From Schistosoma mansoni (Eukaryota > Platyhelminthes > Trematoda > Strigeidida > Schistosomatidae): 64,000 nt of DNA. Positions within the stretch are counted from its first letter, which is position 1, and the number at the start of each line of letters is the position of its first letter. A model generated the notes under the pieces. That model saw only the letters and a program-made list of their open reading frames with translations, was not told the origin of the DNA and did no database searches. Location: contig NW_017385993.1 of the NCBI RefSeq assembly GCF_000237925.1, positions 372,001 to 436,000 of the forward strand, read 5' to 3'. A program made the position numbers and the translations under genes. This document shows, piece by piece, positions 34,880-48,500 of this stretch.

Positions 34880-35895
34880 ACCTTCAAGATCACTGACTGC
34901 CTTGTTCATAACTTCTTAAAATATGGCTGGAGAATAACTTAGACAAAATGGAATGGTTGTATAAGAACAGACCAAAAGGAGTCTTAATTGTTGTCAAAAT
35001 AGATGAAGATTGATCTAAAGGGATTTGAAGATAAGCACTTTTTAGGTCATCTTTCGAGAACACTTTAGAACCACGAAGTAGATTTAGAATATCTTCAGTC
35101 TCCATCGTCGTGCACGTTTGTTTCAACAGACGGAAGTTCAGTGTTATTCTATAATCACCACATATTCTGGGGGCCCTACCATCCGACTTCAATGGTGTAA
35201 CCATAGGAGTACCCTATGCTAAGGATTGAATCGGTTCAATTATTCCTTTCGCACACAAATCGTTCAATGTGTTATGTACTGCTTCTTGAAAACCATAATC
35301 AATTATTCGTCTTTTAAGAAAGACTGGATCACCCGGTACTTGAAGTTTTATAGGCTGAATTTTCATACCTCCACTACACTTAGCACACGCAGCTATCAAC
35401 TCTTTAAGTAAAGGATCAGAATCCTCTGTAGAAACTAGCAAGGAGAATTCCACTTTAAGCCTTTTCAGATTTTTTAAACCCAGTATTGACGGACCAGTTT
35501 CACTAACTAAAAATTCACAAGGAGTATGTGAAGAATAATAATCTCTTATTAGCAATTCACAGCATCCTCGTATAGGCAGTTTGTGTCGAGTAACCCCCAG
35601 TATTGAGACATCAGTGGGTCTTACCACAACATTAGGATCTAAAGATTTCAAGTTCGTGAATGAAATTATGGACTCTATACTACCTGTGTCCACAATGAAG
35701 TCATCAAATGAACCAAGGGATGTATATAATCGCTTTTGATTATGAACATTACCTTTCCAGACGGTGGATAAAGACAAATGATTATTAGATACAGCCGAGT
35801 TATTGGGATCTAAATTAAAAGAATTAGTAAACTTGAAGCAAAGTGAACAGTAGTTTTGCATACCGACTGAATGTGTCCTATCTTGGTACATTTAA
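34880..35895 (-). mobile_element. LTR retrotransposon fossil (protease and RT part)
   Basis: Minus strand: an aspartic-protease segment (DDFIVDTGSIESIISF) followed by the RT N-terminal region (GRAPRICGDYRITLN, FSKDDLKSAYLQIPLD). Both point to a Gypsy-type pol of a different lineage from the 31-kb element. Truncated at the 3' side and broken; no LTRs located. Confidence 0.75.
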
Positions 35896-36342
35896 GACAC
35901 TCAGTATTACATAATGCACAGCGTTATGACATATAAAAGGTTATACAACTAAGGGAATATATGTTATTCCAATGGGATTACGAAAATTATTAATTTTATG
36001 TGACACTTTCCCTTATTCCGAACAACGATTACGATAATCGTGTGTTTTATTGTTTTTAGATCATATGTTAGGCAGTTATGGCAACATTCAGAGACTTGGA
36101 TTAGGCTTTCTGCTCTAGAGCTTCGTTTCTTGCATAGTCTTGGACTACTGAATTTAACTACCAATGCACAGTTCCAGCACATTTTGCAGTAACATACACA
36201 GTTAGGTTGAATTTCCACAGTTATAATTAATTGCATGAGCTAGAACAGTTCACTCAAAGTTCTACCATTATATGTGTATATCAACTGGCTAGGGTGTTTG
36301 TTTAAGTTCCCCTATCCACAAACAGGCGCGTTACTGAATGTT
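35896..36342. other. Striatin upstream region
   Basis: No repeat recognised. A pyrimidine-rich run ending CACAAACAG at 36325 may be a splice acceptor just before the start codon. Confidence 0.4.
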
Positions 36343-36552
36343 ATGTCTGGAGTGAGGTTAGATAATACTGATATCTTCGAACGTGTTGGAGCTGAGCCAT
36401 ATGGAAGACCTGGTGAAGAAACTGGTGCAATAGACACTAAGGAAAATGCTCCACACTATACCATTCAAGGAGTATTACATTTCTTGCAAACTGAATGGAA
36501 TCGTCTGGAAATGCAACGCTCCCAATGGGAAGTCGAGCGAGCTGAATTGCAA
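36343..36552 (+). CDS. STRN: Striatin exon 1: caveolin-binding motif and start of coiled coil
   Basis: Encodes 70 residues ending in [20 protein letters not shown] and [12 protein letters not shown], almost the vertebrate YSLPGILHFLQHEWARFEVE and [12 protein letters not shown]. Ends at CAA|GTAAAT, phase 0. Confidence 0.93.
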
Positions 36553-39500
36553 GTAAATACGGCTAAATGTCTGATTGTTTATATTATTTTTAATTGACTC
36601 GGGTGTTTAATCTTTTTAGTTATGGCGGTTAAATACTAGCCATTTATAGTTAATGTTACGCAATGTGAATAAAGTTAAAACACCAAGTATTCCCAGTAGT
36701 GAACGTAAGGTCAATTTTTTATGTACATTGCATGAAGTAGAAAATGCTTTTGCAAGTTCATATTTCGTACCCGACTGTTCTGTTTATACCATTTCAATTC
36801 CTCAACAGCTCAAGGTAGTGATCGCTTTGTCAGTTTTCTGTTTGTCTGGGAGTGACAACTTATATGTAGTCAAAACCAACTGGATAATCCCCTTTCATTT
36901 TCCAACGTATTCAACACTTTGAGATCGTCTGACTCGTGATTCACTCGACTTGGAACTTGGTATCAGGGGTGGACGGTATGTGTTAACGTGACCAGTCTCG
37001 TAAATGCTGTTAAACGTATGAAATCCTCTCTTGAGTTCTGCTTTCTCTCTGTTTTCGGAATTTCAAGGCCCTTAAAAAGGTGGTGATGCTGTATTGTTCT
37101 CTAATTGGGTTTAAAAAGCTAAGGGGAATCTAATCCAGTGCTGTTCTAGTGTTTTTCGGTTACTATCCAATACTTTTGAAATAGGACTTAATCCTTCATT
37201 GCAACTTTCGTCTTGTGTCGATGCAAGTTGTGAGAGTAAACCATGTACTTTCGCCAGTTATGACCGATCGATATTTCAAGAATCCTGTTTTTATTAGCAT
37301 CAGTTTAATTTTTATTTACTATATCCATAGGCGCGAATAGCATTCCTTCAAGGTGAGCGTCGTGGACAAGAAAATCTGAAGCAGGACTTAGTTCGACGAA
37401 TTAAAATGTTAGAATACGGTTTGAAACAGGAGCGTGTCAAATTTCATCTATACAAAGCTTCAGTTTCTACTGGCAACCCACCTGCTTCCATCAAACAAAC
37501 TGATCAAGAATCTAGTACCAGAAATGAATCAGCCATTGCAAAGCCTGTTCTGAAACCAGCCGAAAAACTAGCTGAGTGTACTGAACAGACTCTCGAGAGC
37601 AATGTGAAGTGGAGAGAGAGTCGATTACGTCTTAAACAGTAAGCCTCCTAATCAGTGTTTTCTGAACCTTTGCATCATCCTTTCCGAGTTATTTATTACA
37701 GTAGTATAATGATGTACATTAAATGTTCGGCCTTCAACTATTTTCATTATTGTTGATGACACTACATGATTATGTCAAAAGTGTCATTGAAAGGTGTACC
37801 TCAGGAGTACATAAACCTTTGTGAAGGTTCTTTACTCGAACACTACTTATCGAGTAAGAGTTTATGGCGATCTGTCATCTGATTTTACAACCTCCAGTCG
37901 TGTCCTTCAAGACTGTCTACTATCTCCAATTTTGTTTGATTTCATCATAGAACTACTGCTGGAAATAGCGTTCTCGTCGACCTAGTTTTCGGGAGTTGAT
38001 CTTCCAGGATATCCACTCATTGACTTAGTAGTAATAATAATAATAATGTAAATTGTCTGACTTTTGGTATGAGCGAGAATAGCATTGTGAGCAGAAAGCG
38101 TCATTTTATTTGTTTGACTCCCTGGCTGGGGTTCGAGAGATGGTGCTACACAGTGGCTAGAGACGTTATCAGATATGGCTCAGAATAGAAGCCAGTGGCG
38201 ATCCTGCTGTAACCTTTTACTTTCTTCATAAAGAGTGGTCATAGCCTCCTTAACAGAGAGTTCTTCTGGTTGTACATATCAGTTTCCCCCACCATTACTC
38301 ATTTTTTTACATATGCATCTTGCCCCTTTTCCCATTTTCATTGTTTTGTGTGGCGCATATATATCTGGTGCCCCCTTGCACCAATATTTATGTGTTCAAA
38401 TAAATAAGTAAATAAAAAACTCATTGACTTGGAATACGCAGATAACAGTCCTGTTTGGTGAAGACGCTGATAAAATTCAGAGTCTTTGGGTAGCACTGAG
38501 CAGCAATGCTAGAATTTTCGGGATGCGTTTCTCCCCCCCTAAATGCAGGTTGTTGCTCCAGGACTGGCCTGCGTTAACATTTGCACTAAAGATAGGGAGT
38601 GAAGTAGTCGACTACTTGGATCGATGCATATATATGCCTGGTCCTACGTTGCAAAACTGACTGACTGATGTCAAAAAAATCCAATTCACCTACAGTTCCT
38701 TAATATACCAGTTTCGCGTAAGCATACTGTAGATATGAGTGGTAGTGATACTAACCAATCGCTACACTCTACAGTTTTAAGTCATTTCTCGTCATAATTT
38801 AACTAGTACATTTTTCATCCATAGTCCAACTAGAATAAAGATATGCGAATAGACAAACGTTTTTTCTTATGTTATGTATGACTGAAGTTGAGGCCATCTA
38901 GCTCACCCACTCGAAATGCTCACATTGTCATGCGGAAAATTTGGAGACCGTAATTCCAAATCAATAGTGCATATGGGCTCCGGGATCGTAAGGAAACAAG
39001 TGGAGTATGAACCAGATGTTGGTCACCGGCTAACACTGGACTGCATCTCCTGACGTTGCTTCACTGCCTTGTGAATTAGACCTCTAGGTCAAAGGTTCCG
39101 TAAGTGGCCTCCTAAAAAAGCTACCTGTTTCAGTTTGGGCACCCGGACAGTATCCCAACCCTCACACAAATAATTTATTTGGCGCCTCCTTGTACCACTG
39201 TTTGCGTTTGAATAAAATAAACAATGTCTATAAGTATACTTTCTCATCATGTCGACGTGTTTTCTGGCTGATAATCTTTGAGAAATATATTCTGTCTATT
39301 CACACTGGCCTATAGGTAGTTTATGTTCACTTCCAAAAAACCTAGGTTTCTTCAGGAAGTTGGTTATGCAGATGCTGTCCTCAGTGTACGCGAAGCACGT
39401 GTACGCCATTTATTGCTGTCAGCCGCAGGGTGGCCCAATGAACCTGATTCTTCTCTCACGACTGCAGATCCGAAGAATAAACACTATCATTGGGAATGTG

Positions 39501-42500
39501 ATAAGCCAAAGTCGAAGCTCAATGATAATGCTGGGTGAGTGACCGATTTTACAGTCATGGTAATCAAGATTCTTAGTGATTTATTTTTCTTAGGTATGCT
39601 CATAGCAGCGCCTGTTAATTGGTCTAGTAAACTTGGTACTGACATCTTGAAATAAGTATTCACTGTAAACAAATATTTTATAATAAATTATTATCGTAGG
39701 GGATAGTACAGTCTTTTAAAATGTTCCGTGTTCTGTTTGAGTCATTGGCAATGTCCAACACAATGGAATGTATGGATATTTAATGCATGAGTTTACTGTA
39801 GGTGATTACCAAATAACCATTAGGGTTATAACCTTGAATTGGTTGGCAAAACAATTGGAGGATCCAAGGCCTAAAGGTGTAATTTGGTTTTTCAATCGTC
39901 ATATGCTATAATGTGGACTAGTGAATTATTGTCACGTAATTTGGGAAATTATTTGTCCGTCAGTCGTTATCAATGTAGGATCTAGCACGAATGTTCATCG
40001 TTCCAAGCTGCTATGCATCACATCAATTCAACCACAGCAAATCTATTCAAAGAACAACAGATAATGTGAAATATCGAGTGGGTCGGGATTTTAAACATTT
40101 GGAAAACACTTCAAAGGTGGCAAATATAATTGAAGAATAAAAAGGTCGTACTGAGACTTGACTGAAGATTTCAAAAAATAGGAGGAAAATAGAGAGTGAA
40201 TGCAACTGCTCTATTATAACTGCGCTATGTCACTCGACATCTCCAATTATTGGTTTTAAATATTGTGTGACCACGTACTATAAAACCAGTTGCCGAAGTG
40301 GATTAGAACAGCAGTCAGTGACTTCATCGATGGATATCATGTGTTGATTTATCACCCCTATCTGCTTTCATAGGCTATGTTTCAGTTACATATTAATGCA
40401 GAGCGAATTGCTGTATCTTCTCTCTTAAAAATCAAAAATTTCATAGATCTCACAGCCAAACTGATAACTTAGAAGTGCTATTCAGGCTACTGTACTTCAT
40501 GACAACATAAGAAATTCAATATGAGCGGAAAGCTACTGTAATAAACGAATGATATGAGCTAAGTAAGTGAATTAGGTGACAACAAATAACGTTTTCCATT
40601 AGAGGGTGAAGCGAATAAATCCATACCTTATACCCAGATGTCAACTAATTACTAGCAGCTATTCGTAAATATACTTTTGTTAACTAATAGTTTCTCTACT
40701 CTAATTTGTCTTAAATATATAATAACCCCCCCCCCCGAATTTAAAGTCACAAAAACGATTTCAACAAACCGTTTAGATTGTGTTAGAATTTTGGATACGT
40801 AATAATGATTTAACATAACTCACTTATTCTGTACTAGACTTTGTATTCATGTTTAAACCACACTGTGAAGTCTAATGATACTATCTGATTGCCATACCGG
40901 GCGAGGTAGAGCAATGTTCAAACCTACAGTCCATTAGTTTTAAACTGGGTCTCTTTAAACTTTATGTGTTCCTAAATTCAGACTACGGTTGTTTTGTCAA
41001 AACAGTCCTTATGTTGTAATTTAACCTGTTTGGTTTTCGTCATTACTCTCATGTTTATGCTAATCTAGATTCCATATGATGTTAAATTATTATTCAGTTG
41101 ATGAGATTTACCAACGTTCATGGAGTAAACAAGTTCTTAATGTTTGTTCGCTTCATTTGTACATTTTACTATCATCATAGCTATGATGCCAGCCTTCAAG
41201 ATGAACTTGCGGAAGACGCTATAGCAAAAATAAATCAGGTTGTGCGCTCAGGCTCAGATTTTCTCACATCTGATGATTTGGGTTCTGGATTTGGTAGTGA
41301 GTTAAGTGACCAATCTACCGAACCGGATACAACCGGGAATTCTGGCACTGATAATTCGGAATCATTTGATAACGCAAGTTGGGTGAACAGATTTCGTCGA
41401 ACAAGTGATGCAAATAAACGCAAATCACAGGGTCAAACAAATTACTTGCAACGAAATGAGGTGGGTACTTGGCGTTTCGTCATAAATGTTATGACTAAAA
41501 AAGTTCTTTTTAGTCATCTAAGTGTATTTCAGTGTGAGTCGAAATATGTAAATAAACGGTTAATCAGTCAGTTATAAACTACATAGGGCCTATAAAAAGG
41601 ATGTGTTAGCCCAAGTTCCTGCATCATATCAGCGCGATGAGATGAAATTAACAAGAGGAATAAGAAAGGGGTCAAAATAATGGTAGTATCAGTCACAGTG
41701 AGAAAGATTAAATACTAGAGAATACGGTCATCAAAGCGAGGATGAATTTGAAGGAGCAATGCGAATCAATACTGAAACCCCAACCAGGTAGCCCGCGTCT
41801 ACTAACATTTTTCAGTCTAACGGCCACTGATTTCAGCCTATTCATACTCTGGGCAACATTATACATTGAGGTAGTCGGGTAAGGATAGGTAACAACATTT
41901 TGTTGATCTTCGCCAAATAGGAAAATGTTTTCGATATTGTTTGGCTCCAAGTGACCCTTTTGAGAACTAATCCCTGAAAAAGGTAAACAAAGGAAATATT
42001 TTCTAAAAGACTGTCCAGCCGTGAGAATCAGCAGTTGAGGTGTAAATAAATTGTAATAACTAAGAAATATATTTGTCATATGACAATTCGTCGAGGTCTA
42101 CCTAAATAACGACCAAGAAAGTAGTCTATCTCTTAGTGACTAATCTAGAATAATCTTTAGGCGTTTGTAATATGTACCCTAGGTCTAAAAGCGGTCTTTT
42201 TATTCCGATCTACAGAGTTGATAATCCTTATTTGTAGTCTATAGTTTTATGAGTGTCGTTTAAAAATGCAGTGACTTCCAGCAAGCTATGGTTATTAGAC
42301 ATATACTAACAGTTTACTATTACAAACACTAACTGGATGGTCGATTGGAGCAATATCGTGGGGTGTATAATTATTAGTTTTTTTGTATTAAGACTTGCAA
42401 AGAATGAAAAATAGAAAAATATTAATACAATTCATTGCCATCATGTATCCCTGATTTATGTATACATTATTGATATTTCATCTCTTCTCTTTCACTAATG

Positions 42501-45500
42501 TTGTAGTATTCCAAGAATATCACTTCTAGTACCACAGTATCTTCGTTTCTGAACAGTTTTGGGGAAATAGGAAGTGCAGGACAATCGAAGAGATTTGGCC
42601 GTAAACATGCAGCCGATACAAATATTTTGGTGAGATTTTCTACTCACATAGTTTTGGATTTTTTTGACACCACATGTGCCCTACCATTCTTTACCTGAAA
42701 TTTCTGTTAACTTGATTGTTTGACTATAACTCATTGGTTAATAAGCAATTTCATTTTTGACTCGTTCGAGATTATTACTTTGTACAGTTGTTTTCACAGC
42801 ACTACTTTCTTTGGTGTACAACAGTGTAACGGACGAGTTTTAATCCCCAAGTATATATGTCGTTTAAGATCACTTTATGTTCTGTGTAAGTGGTTAGATA
42901 AAACTTGACTGGCCTGAGAGTTTTAGATTGTGAACAGCAAACCGACTTCTGGTAATTTACATCATCGTGTGTTTAAAGCTCGTAGAAATAATTGTTCAGT
43001 AGGCCTTTTCATCTTGAAACATGTGTCCTGATGACTTGTTTATTTTTTAAGGATATTGTCCTAGTTACCACGTGTTCTATACCGATTCTGTGACTGGCTG
43101 GGAAAAGTTGAGCGGTTGCTGATTTGTGACATGACTCCTTGTAATAAATAATGGTTTCGTCTAGTTCTAGTCCACGATTCCAACACAGTGGCTTGAGATA
43201 TCCAACATTACTAAGAAAAAATGTCAGTGTCAACTCTGCTTCAATCTTCCCTGGCTTCCGCAGTAAGCAATGGAACACCAACTGGACGAAATTTTTTATG
43301 GTTTTGTTTTTATTAGAACCACATTTTTCCATGTATCCGTTCCTTCTTTTTCTGATTTCTCCCCTTCTCTTTCCGTACAATATTATCGTTTTGTTTTGTG
43401 TGATTTGTTTGGAAGCATCCTATCGTTCCAAATAGTGAATAAAAAAGTTAATTTCATACTGAAACATTGATTAATTGTGTATGGAATACTAGCTTGAAGC
43501 TCAACAGAACCATTCGCTAATTTTCTACAAATAACATTCAATATAGGTATCGAATAGTAATGACTGCTTTGCGTACTGCTCTGAAAATATTCGTTGTCTA
43601 CAACATTTTTGCCCGACTTTGAAGAAAACCACAAAGAAATGATTCACTAACTTTTTCTGTTTGGTTCGTTTTTATGTTTCAGTTTGTTCTTTATTCCTTC
43701 TAGGATTTAATCAATACATTGTCAGAAAAAGTTGATAATAATGATGATTTTCTATCAAATTCTGTATCGGATATTAATTCAACCGCTGCAGTATATCCTA
43801 GCAATGGTCAAACTCCTAATTCTGTCTCACCTAGCAACAATAAATTATCGAGTTCACCAAATAGTGGAACAAATTTATGGGGATCGGACTTACCAGATCC
43901 CAGTGTTGTAGATTCTACTGGTCAGGTTGGCATGAAAGGTCGTTTGGATTCTGTAAGAGAATCTAATCCGACAGATCCTCTTGGCCTTGGTGATCTGGCT
44001 AGTTTAACTGTAGCTAACGAGGCTGATTCAGGTTTAAGTAAGTACTACTGATTTTTTTCTTGAATTAAGACTAATTTGGTGCGTGAGACTTTATGATAAT
44101 AATAATCGGCCCTTAAGTCTATTCGTTATTGAGTGTAACTTATACAAAACTGGCACTTTACAGTCTTTTATATTCTAAATGACTTGTTTATCTTGTTTGA
44201 CATTTCGTATTTAAATTTTAACGTTCAAATAGGAAAAAGTTTTTGTTGACTCATTCTGTATCTTGATACCCGCTCATCTGAGATATCGTAGATAATGTCC
44301 ACATACCATATTAGTGTGAAGAGTCTGTCCTCTGTCCTAACAATGTACCATATAATCTGATGCTATTATTTTTACCTGGTTTCAAAAAATCTTTTTTATC
44401 TTGAAAGTTTATACTTTATTACAGAATAGCTTTTCTGCATATACAGCACCTGACCATTCCAGCTGAACAACATATTGTAGACCATCTACGTTGGTGGTCT
44501 ATGTAGAAATGATTGGGGGCCTACTATAGTTAGACGAAAATGGTGACGAACCAACTAATGCTGAAGTCACACCTCGCGACCGGCCCTTACGTGGATTGAA
44601 CCATCGACGCATCAAAGGATCATGGACGCTATGGAGACTGTACAACACAAAAGACGTTATTACAAGAATATATTAGTTAAGGTACAACCACGAAATTACA
44701 GAAGTGAAAGAACAACCACTGCCGCGTGGGCCAGTCCATGGCATATATTTCATTGATGCGCGTTGACTATCCTTGACCTTGACAAGGATCAATGATCTGT
44801 TCGATATTCAGTGACATTTCACCGACCCTACAATATTTTTCACATTGCGGATGGTTTTTAAGACTTGAGACTTTTCTTCCAATCATTATAATCACGGTGT
44901 TGTTTAGTTCATTGTTCTTGAGATCGATATTTCTAAAGAAGATACTCTGTGCCCGTACACGTTTCCCTGCTTTTTCTGTCCCTTGCGACTATAGTTTGTT
45001 CATTATGAACTAAGTGATTAGTATGATTGAAATCATTTTCGTAGTGCAAGTACAAATATTGTTTTTATTCTTGTTTTATCACTTCTGGACATGATTTCTG
45101 ATGGATCTCGCGAAAACTGAATTCAGGTTTCATCATACTAAATGGTCTAGATTTAACTGCGTTTTATGCATGCCCGACCACCTATTACTACGACGCGCAA
45201 TCCTGACTAGTGTTAGTTATGGTTGGAAGAGAGTTAGGGGCGGCCAAGCCAAAGCATGTCATCAATCCTTGAAGTCACTAATTTCTAATCTGAGCTATGT
45301 TGGTAGATGCAGACTACTTGGTTGGGGTCCGCGTGACTACCGTAACCAATGGTTGGAGACTGTGGGTGACATAGCTCAGAATCGATCACATTGGTGTTGG
45401 TGTATACACCCTCTGTCCTTCGTTAAACGGTGCAATTAAAATTACTTTATACCTTTCTTTCTACGAACTAATTGTTTCTTGTGTTATATCCTTATATGCA

Positions 45501-48500
45501 ATCTTTCTTTTATATATTTCTACCATTGAATTCGGTGTTGATCTTGTTGTACTAATGAGGTGTGGGAACTTGTACCGATGCATATATGTGCGTCGCCCTA
45601 CTTTGTAGATGACTGAATGAACTGTGTTTAGTCACTGTAAATTGATGATAATGTTTCAGTCAAATTTTTGCGGTTTACGTTTAATTCTTGTGTAACTTGG
45701 TCTCTAGATTGTGGGCAGAAGAAACTCAACTTATTTGACTGTCAGTGTAAATTTTATGCCAAAAATAGAAAGTTGTGATTGCTTAAATTAGTTGCTTCTT
45801 GATAATAACAATAACCATACCCATTAGCCATTGTTAATGAACTGGGCTTTGTATATGATTTCCGAATTTCAATCTAAAAGGTCGTTTTGGATATTAGAAC
45901 AAACTGGTAGGAGAATATGTTTTATTTTAAATATCATCAGTATTAGTTTCGTTATTCGTAGTTGTTTTAAGCATGTTGTTACAAACTCTCTTATTACGGT
46001 CCAGCTACTCTTATTGCTTAGTATTTGTGAACAATACTTCACTCGACACATCCCTAAATCAGTAGACGGTTAATCAGGAACGTAATTATATTCCAAATAA
46101 ACAAGATTGAATGGTAGTATGTAGGTACCACAATAAGGAAAACGTTAGTATATTTGTAATTTTGACATCAGGAGATTGTAGAGTTTTCTCTATGTATCCG
46201 GTATCTCTGATCGGTTAAGAAATATTCTGTCAACTTGCCCCAATACAATTCTTCACAGAACATGTTTTAATCCAATCTATATTCCGCTAACATATGTTTT
46301 TAACTTTCACTTCAGTTAGGATTCTTTCTGTTTTCAGTGTTAGTTCGCTCAAATAAGGTTCATTCTTTGACATCATTTTTTCTCAGATGGTGATGTTTGT
46401 GACTCAAATTTACCTGGAAACAATTATGAATCATCAGTGTTAGGTGGCTCTGTCAGTAGTAATGCTCAAGTAGACAGTGCAGCAAATATTTCATCGACTT
46501 ACTCAACTGGTCGTCGACCGTGGGTCCCGAGATATACACTTCGCGGTCACTTTGATGGTATCAGAAGCGTCGCATTTCATCCCACCGAACGAGCTGTTTA
46601 TACTGCTGGTGAAGATGGATGTGTAATGCTTTGGAATTTGTTGAAAACTGGGCCTCCTGGACCAGTATGTTTTTTTCTCTCTTTTAATAATCGGTATAAT
46701 TGTATGTATATGCTTGTCGCTTCTTTTCCAGCCTAATCTATATTGGGTCATGTTTTGTACTCTATTACAATTAAGTTCAAAATTGTTTTTTCTTCTTAAG
46801 AATCTTATTAAGATTGTGGTCAAGTATGTTGACTTCACTAATTTGTGACGTAATTCTTCACTACCTATGTATATAGTCAACCACACCACATTCTTTACTC
46901 GATTTTAGAAGTTGCAGTTTTTATATAAGTATGCCAAAAACAGGAAATTATAAAGTATCTAGAAAACCACCTCCCCTTTGTGTACAGTTCATGCTCAACC
47001 TATAGTATGATATTGATTTCCATTAACCCAATTTACTAAGTCAGTACAGCGCGATGAAGTTAATAAGATGACGAATCAGGATTGCTTGTTGATGTAGATT
47101 GTATTCAGGTATACGTGACACATGTTCCTTCCATCTCGACCATACGAAGGTTCGTAATCATCAACCAGTTTACCATCTTTGGGATAACAACTGATGTACT
47201 CGGCTATTCCATAATACATGTTCAATGCTCCGAAGATACGTATGATCGAAATCCTACAACCTACATATACGTTCTATCTTCATGTTCGCCATGTTGCACA
47301 TTCATGAAGCAGTATAGGTTAGGCTATTTTACAGGATCTTAAATTCTGTGTTATAATTCAGCACATGTGTGTTACAAAATCTAATCTGTCGATTAGTAAT
47401 AAGCTATATTAATCATGTGATCGGATAAAGAGAAGTTCAACTTTGTTTAAAATTGTTTCCATGCTTCATTAAACTATTTATCTCTTCCATAGGATGATGT
47501 ACTATAAAAAATCAATAATTAACTCTACTTTACCCGTAACTCTAAGTTTAAAAATTATTATAACAATGCTATTTTATCATTACTTTAAAAAGGCTAGCCA
47601 TCAATTTGGGTTGTATTCATATATATTTTATAGGCTATTACCTCAGGAAGAGCAGGTCTCAGTTCAGGTCCAGTGGATGAATTGTCACCTGTACATGTTT
47701 ACTGTGGTCATAAAGGCCCTGTTTTATGTGTCACTACACCAAGCCCTCTGCTTTCTTCAACTATGAGTACTGCTGTGTATTCTGGTGGTCTTGATGGAAC
47801 AGTTCGGTCATGGCGTTTACCATCTGCTTCTAATGGTCTAGGTTTGATTGACATATATGCACCTCAAGAACTAGAAACCGTGACTGGTCCAGTTTATGCA
47901 AGTGAGTTATTCATTAGTAAATAAATATCCTTTGTAAAAATTAATTTATAGATTTATGTATCACTTAAGTTCTTCGGAGAAACAATAGGTTATCTTCATT
48001 TAGTATTACTTGTTTGAATCTTTCCATTGATGTTTAGGAATGCAACTGGTCAGTCTCTTATTGGCATATGTGCATACTGTGTATATTGCCTCGATATAGC
48101 CTTATTTCACAAGCATTGTGAGCAAAGCTGGATAGTGAATTTGAATATTGAATATAAACACTAACCCAGTCTGTCTTCAGTCTTCCCTCGAATTGTTGTC
48201 CGTCTCCATTTCTTGGGGTAATGTGTTCTTTGGTCTTTCGCTTTTCCTTCGACATTCAGGATTCCGTGTGAGGGCTTGCCTTGGGTGCTTTCCTCAGTGT
48301 GTCTCCTATCCACTTCCAGGGCTTTTTTCCTGATTTCTTCCTCCGATGAAATCTGGTTTGTTCTCTTTAACAGTATATTGTTGCTGATAATATCTGGCTA
48401 ACGGACCCGAAATATCTTGCGTAGACAACTGTTGGTAAACACCTATATCTTCTGGATGATGGCTTTCGTAGTTCTCCAAGTTTCCGACCCATACAGTAGA

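Noticed and set aside
39323-39345. Using the ATAG at 39315 as the striatin exon 3 acceptor
   Set aside because: Places an in-frame TAG right after the join; the acceptor at 39345 restores KQ-FLQEVGY.
41235-41423. Minus-strand frame opposite striatin exon 4
   Set aside because: Shadow of the plus-strand coding exon.
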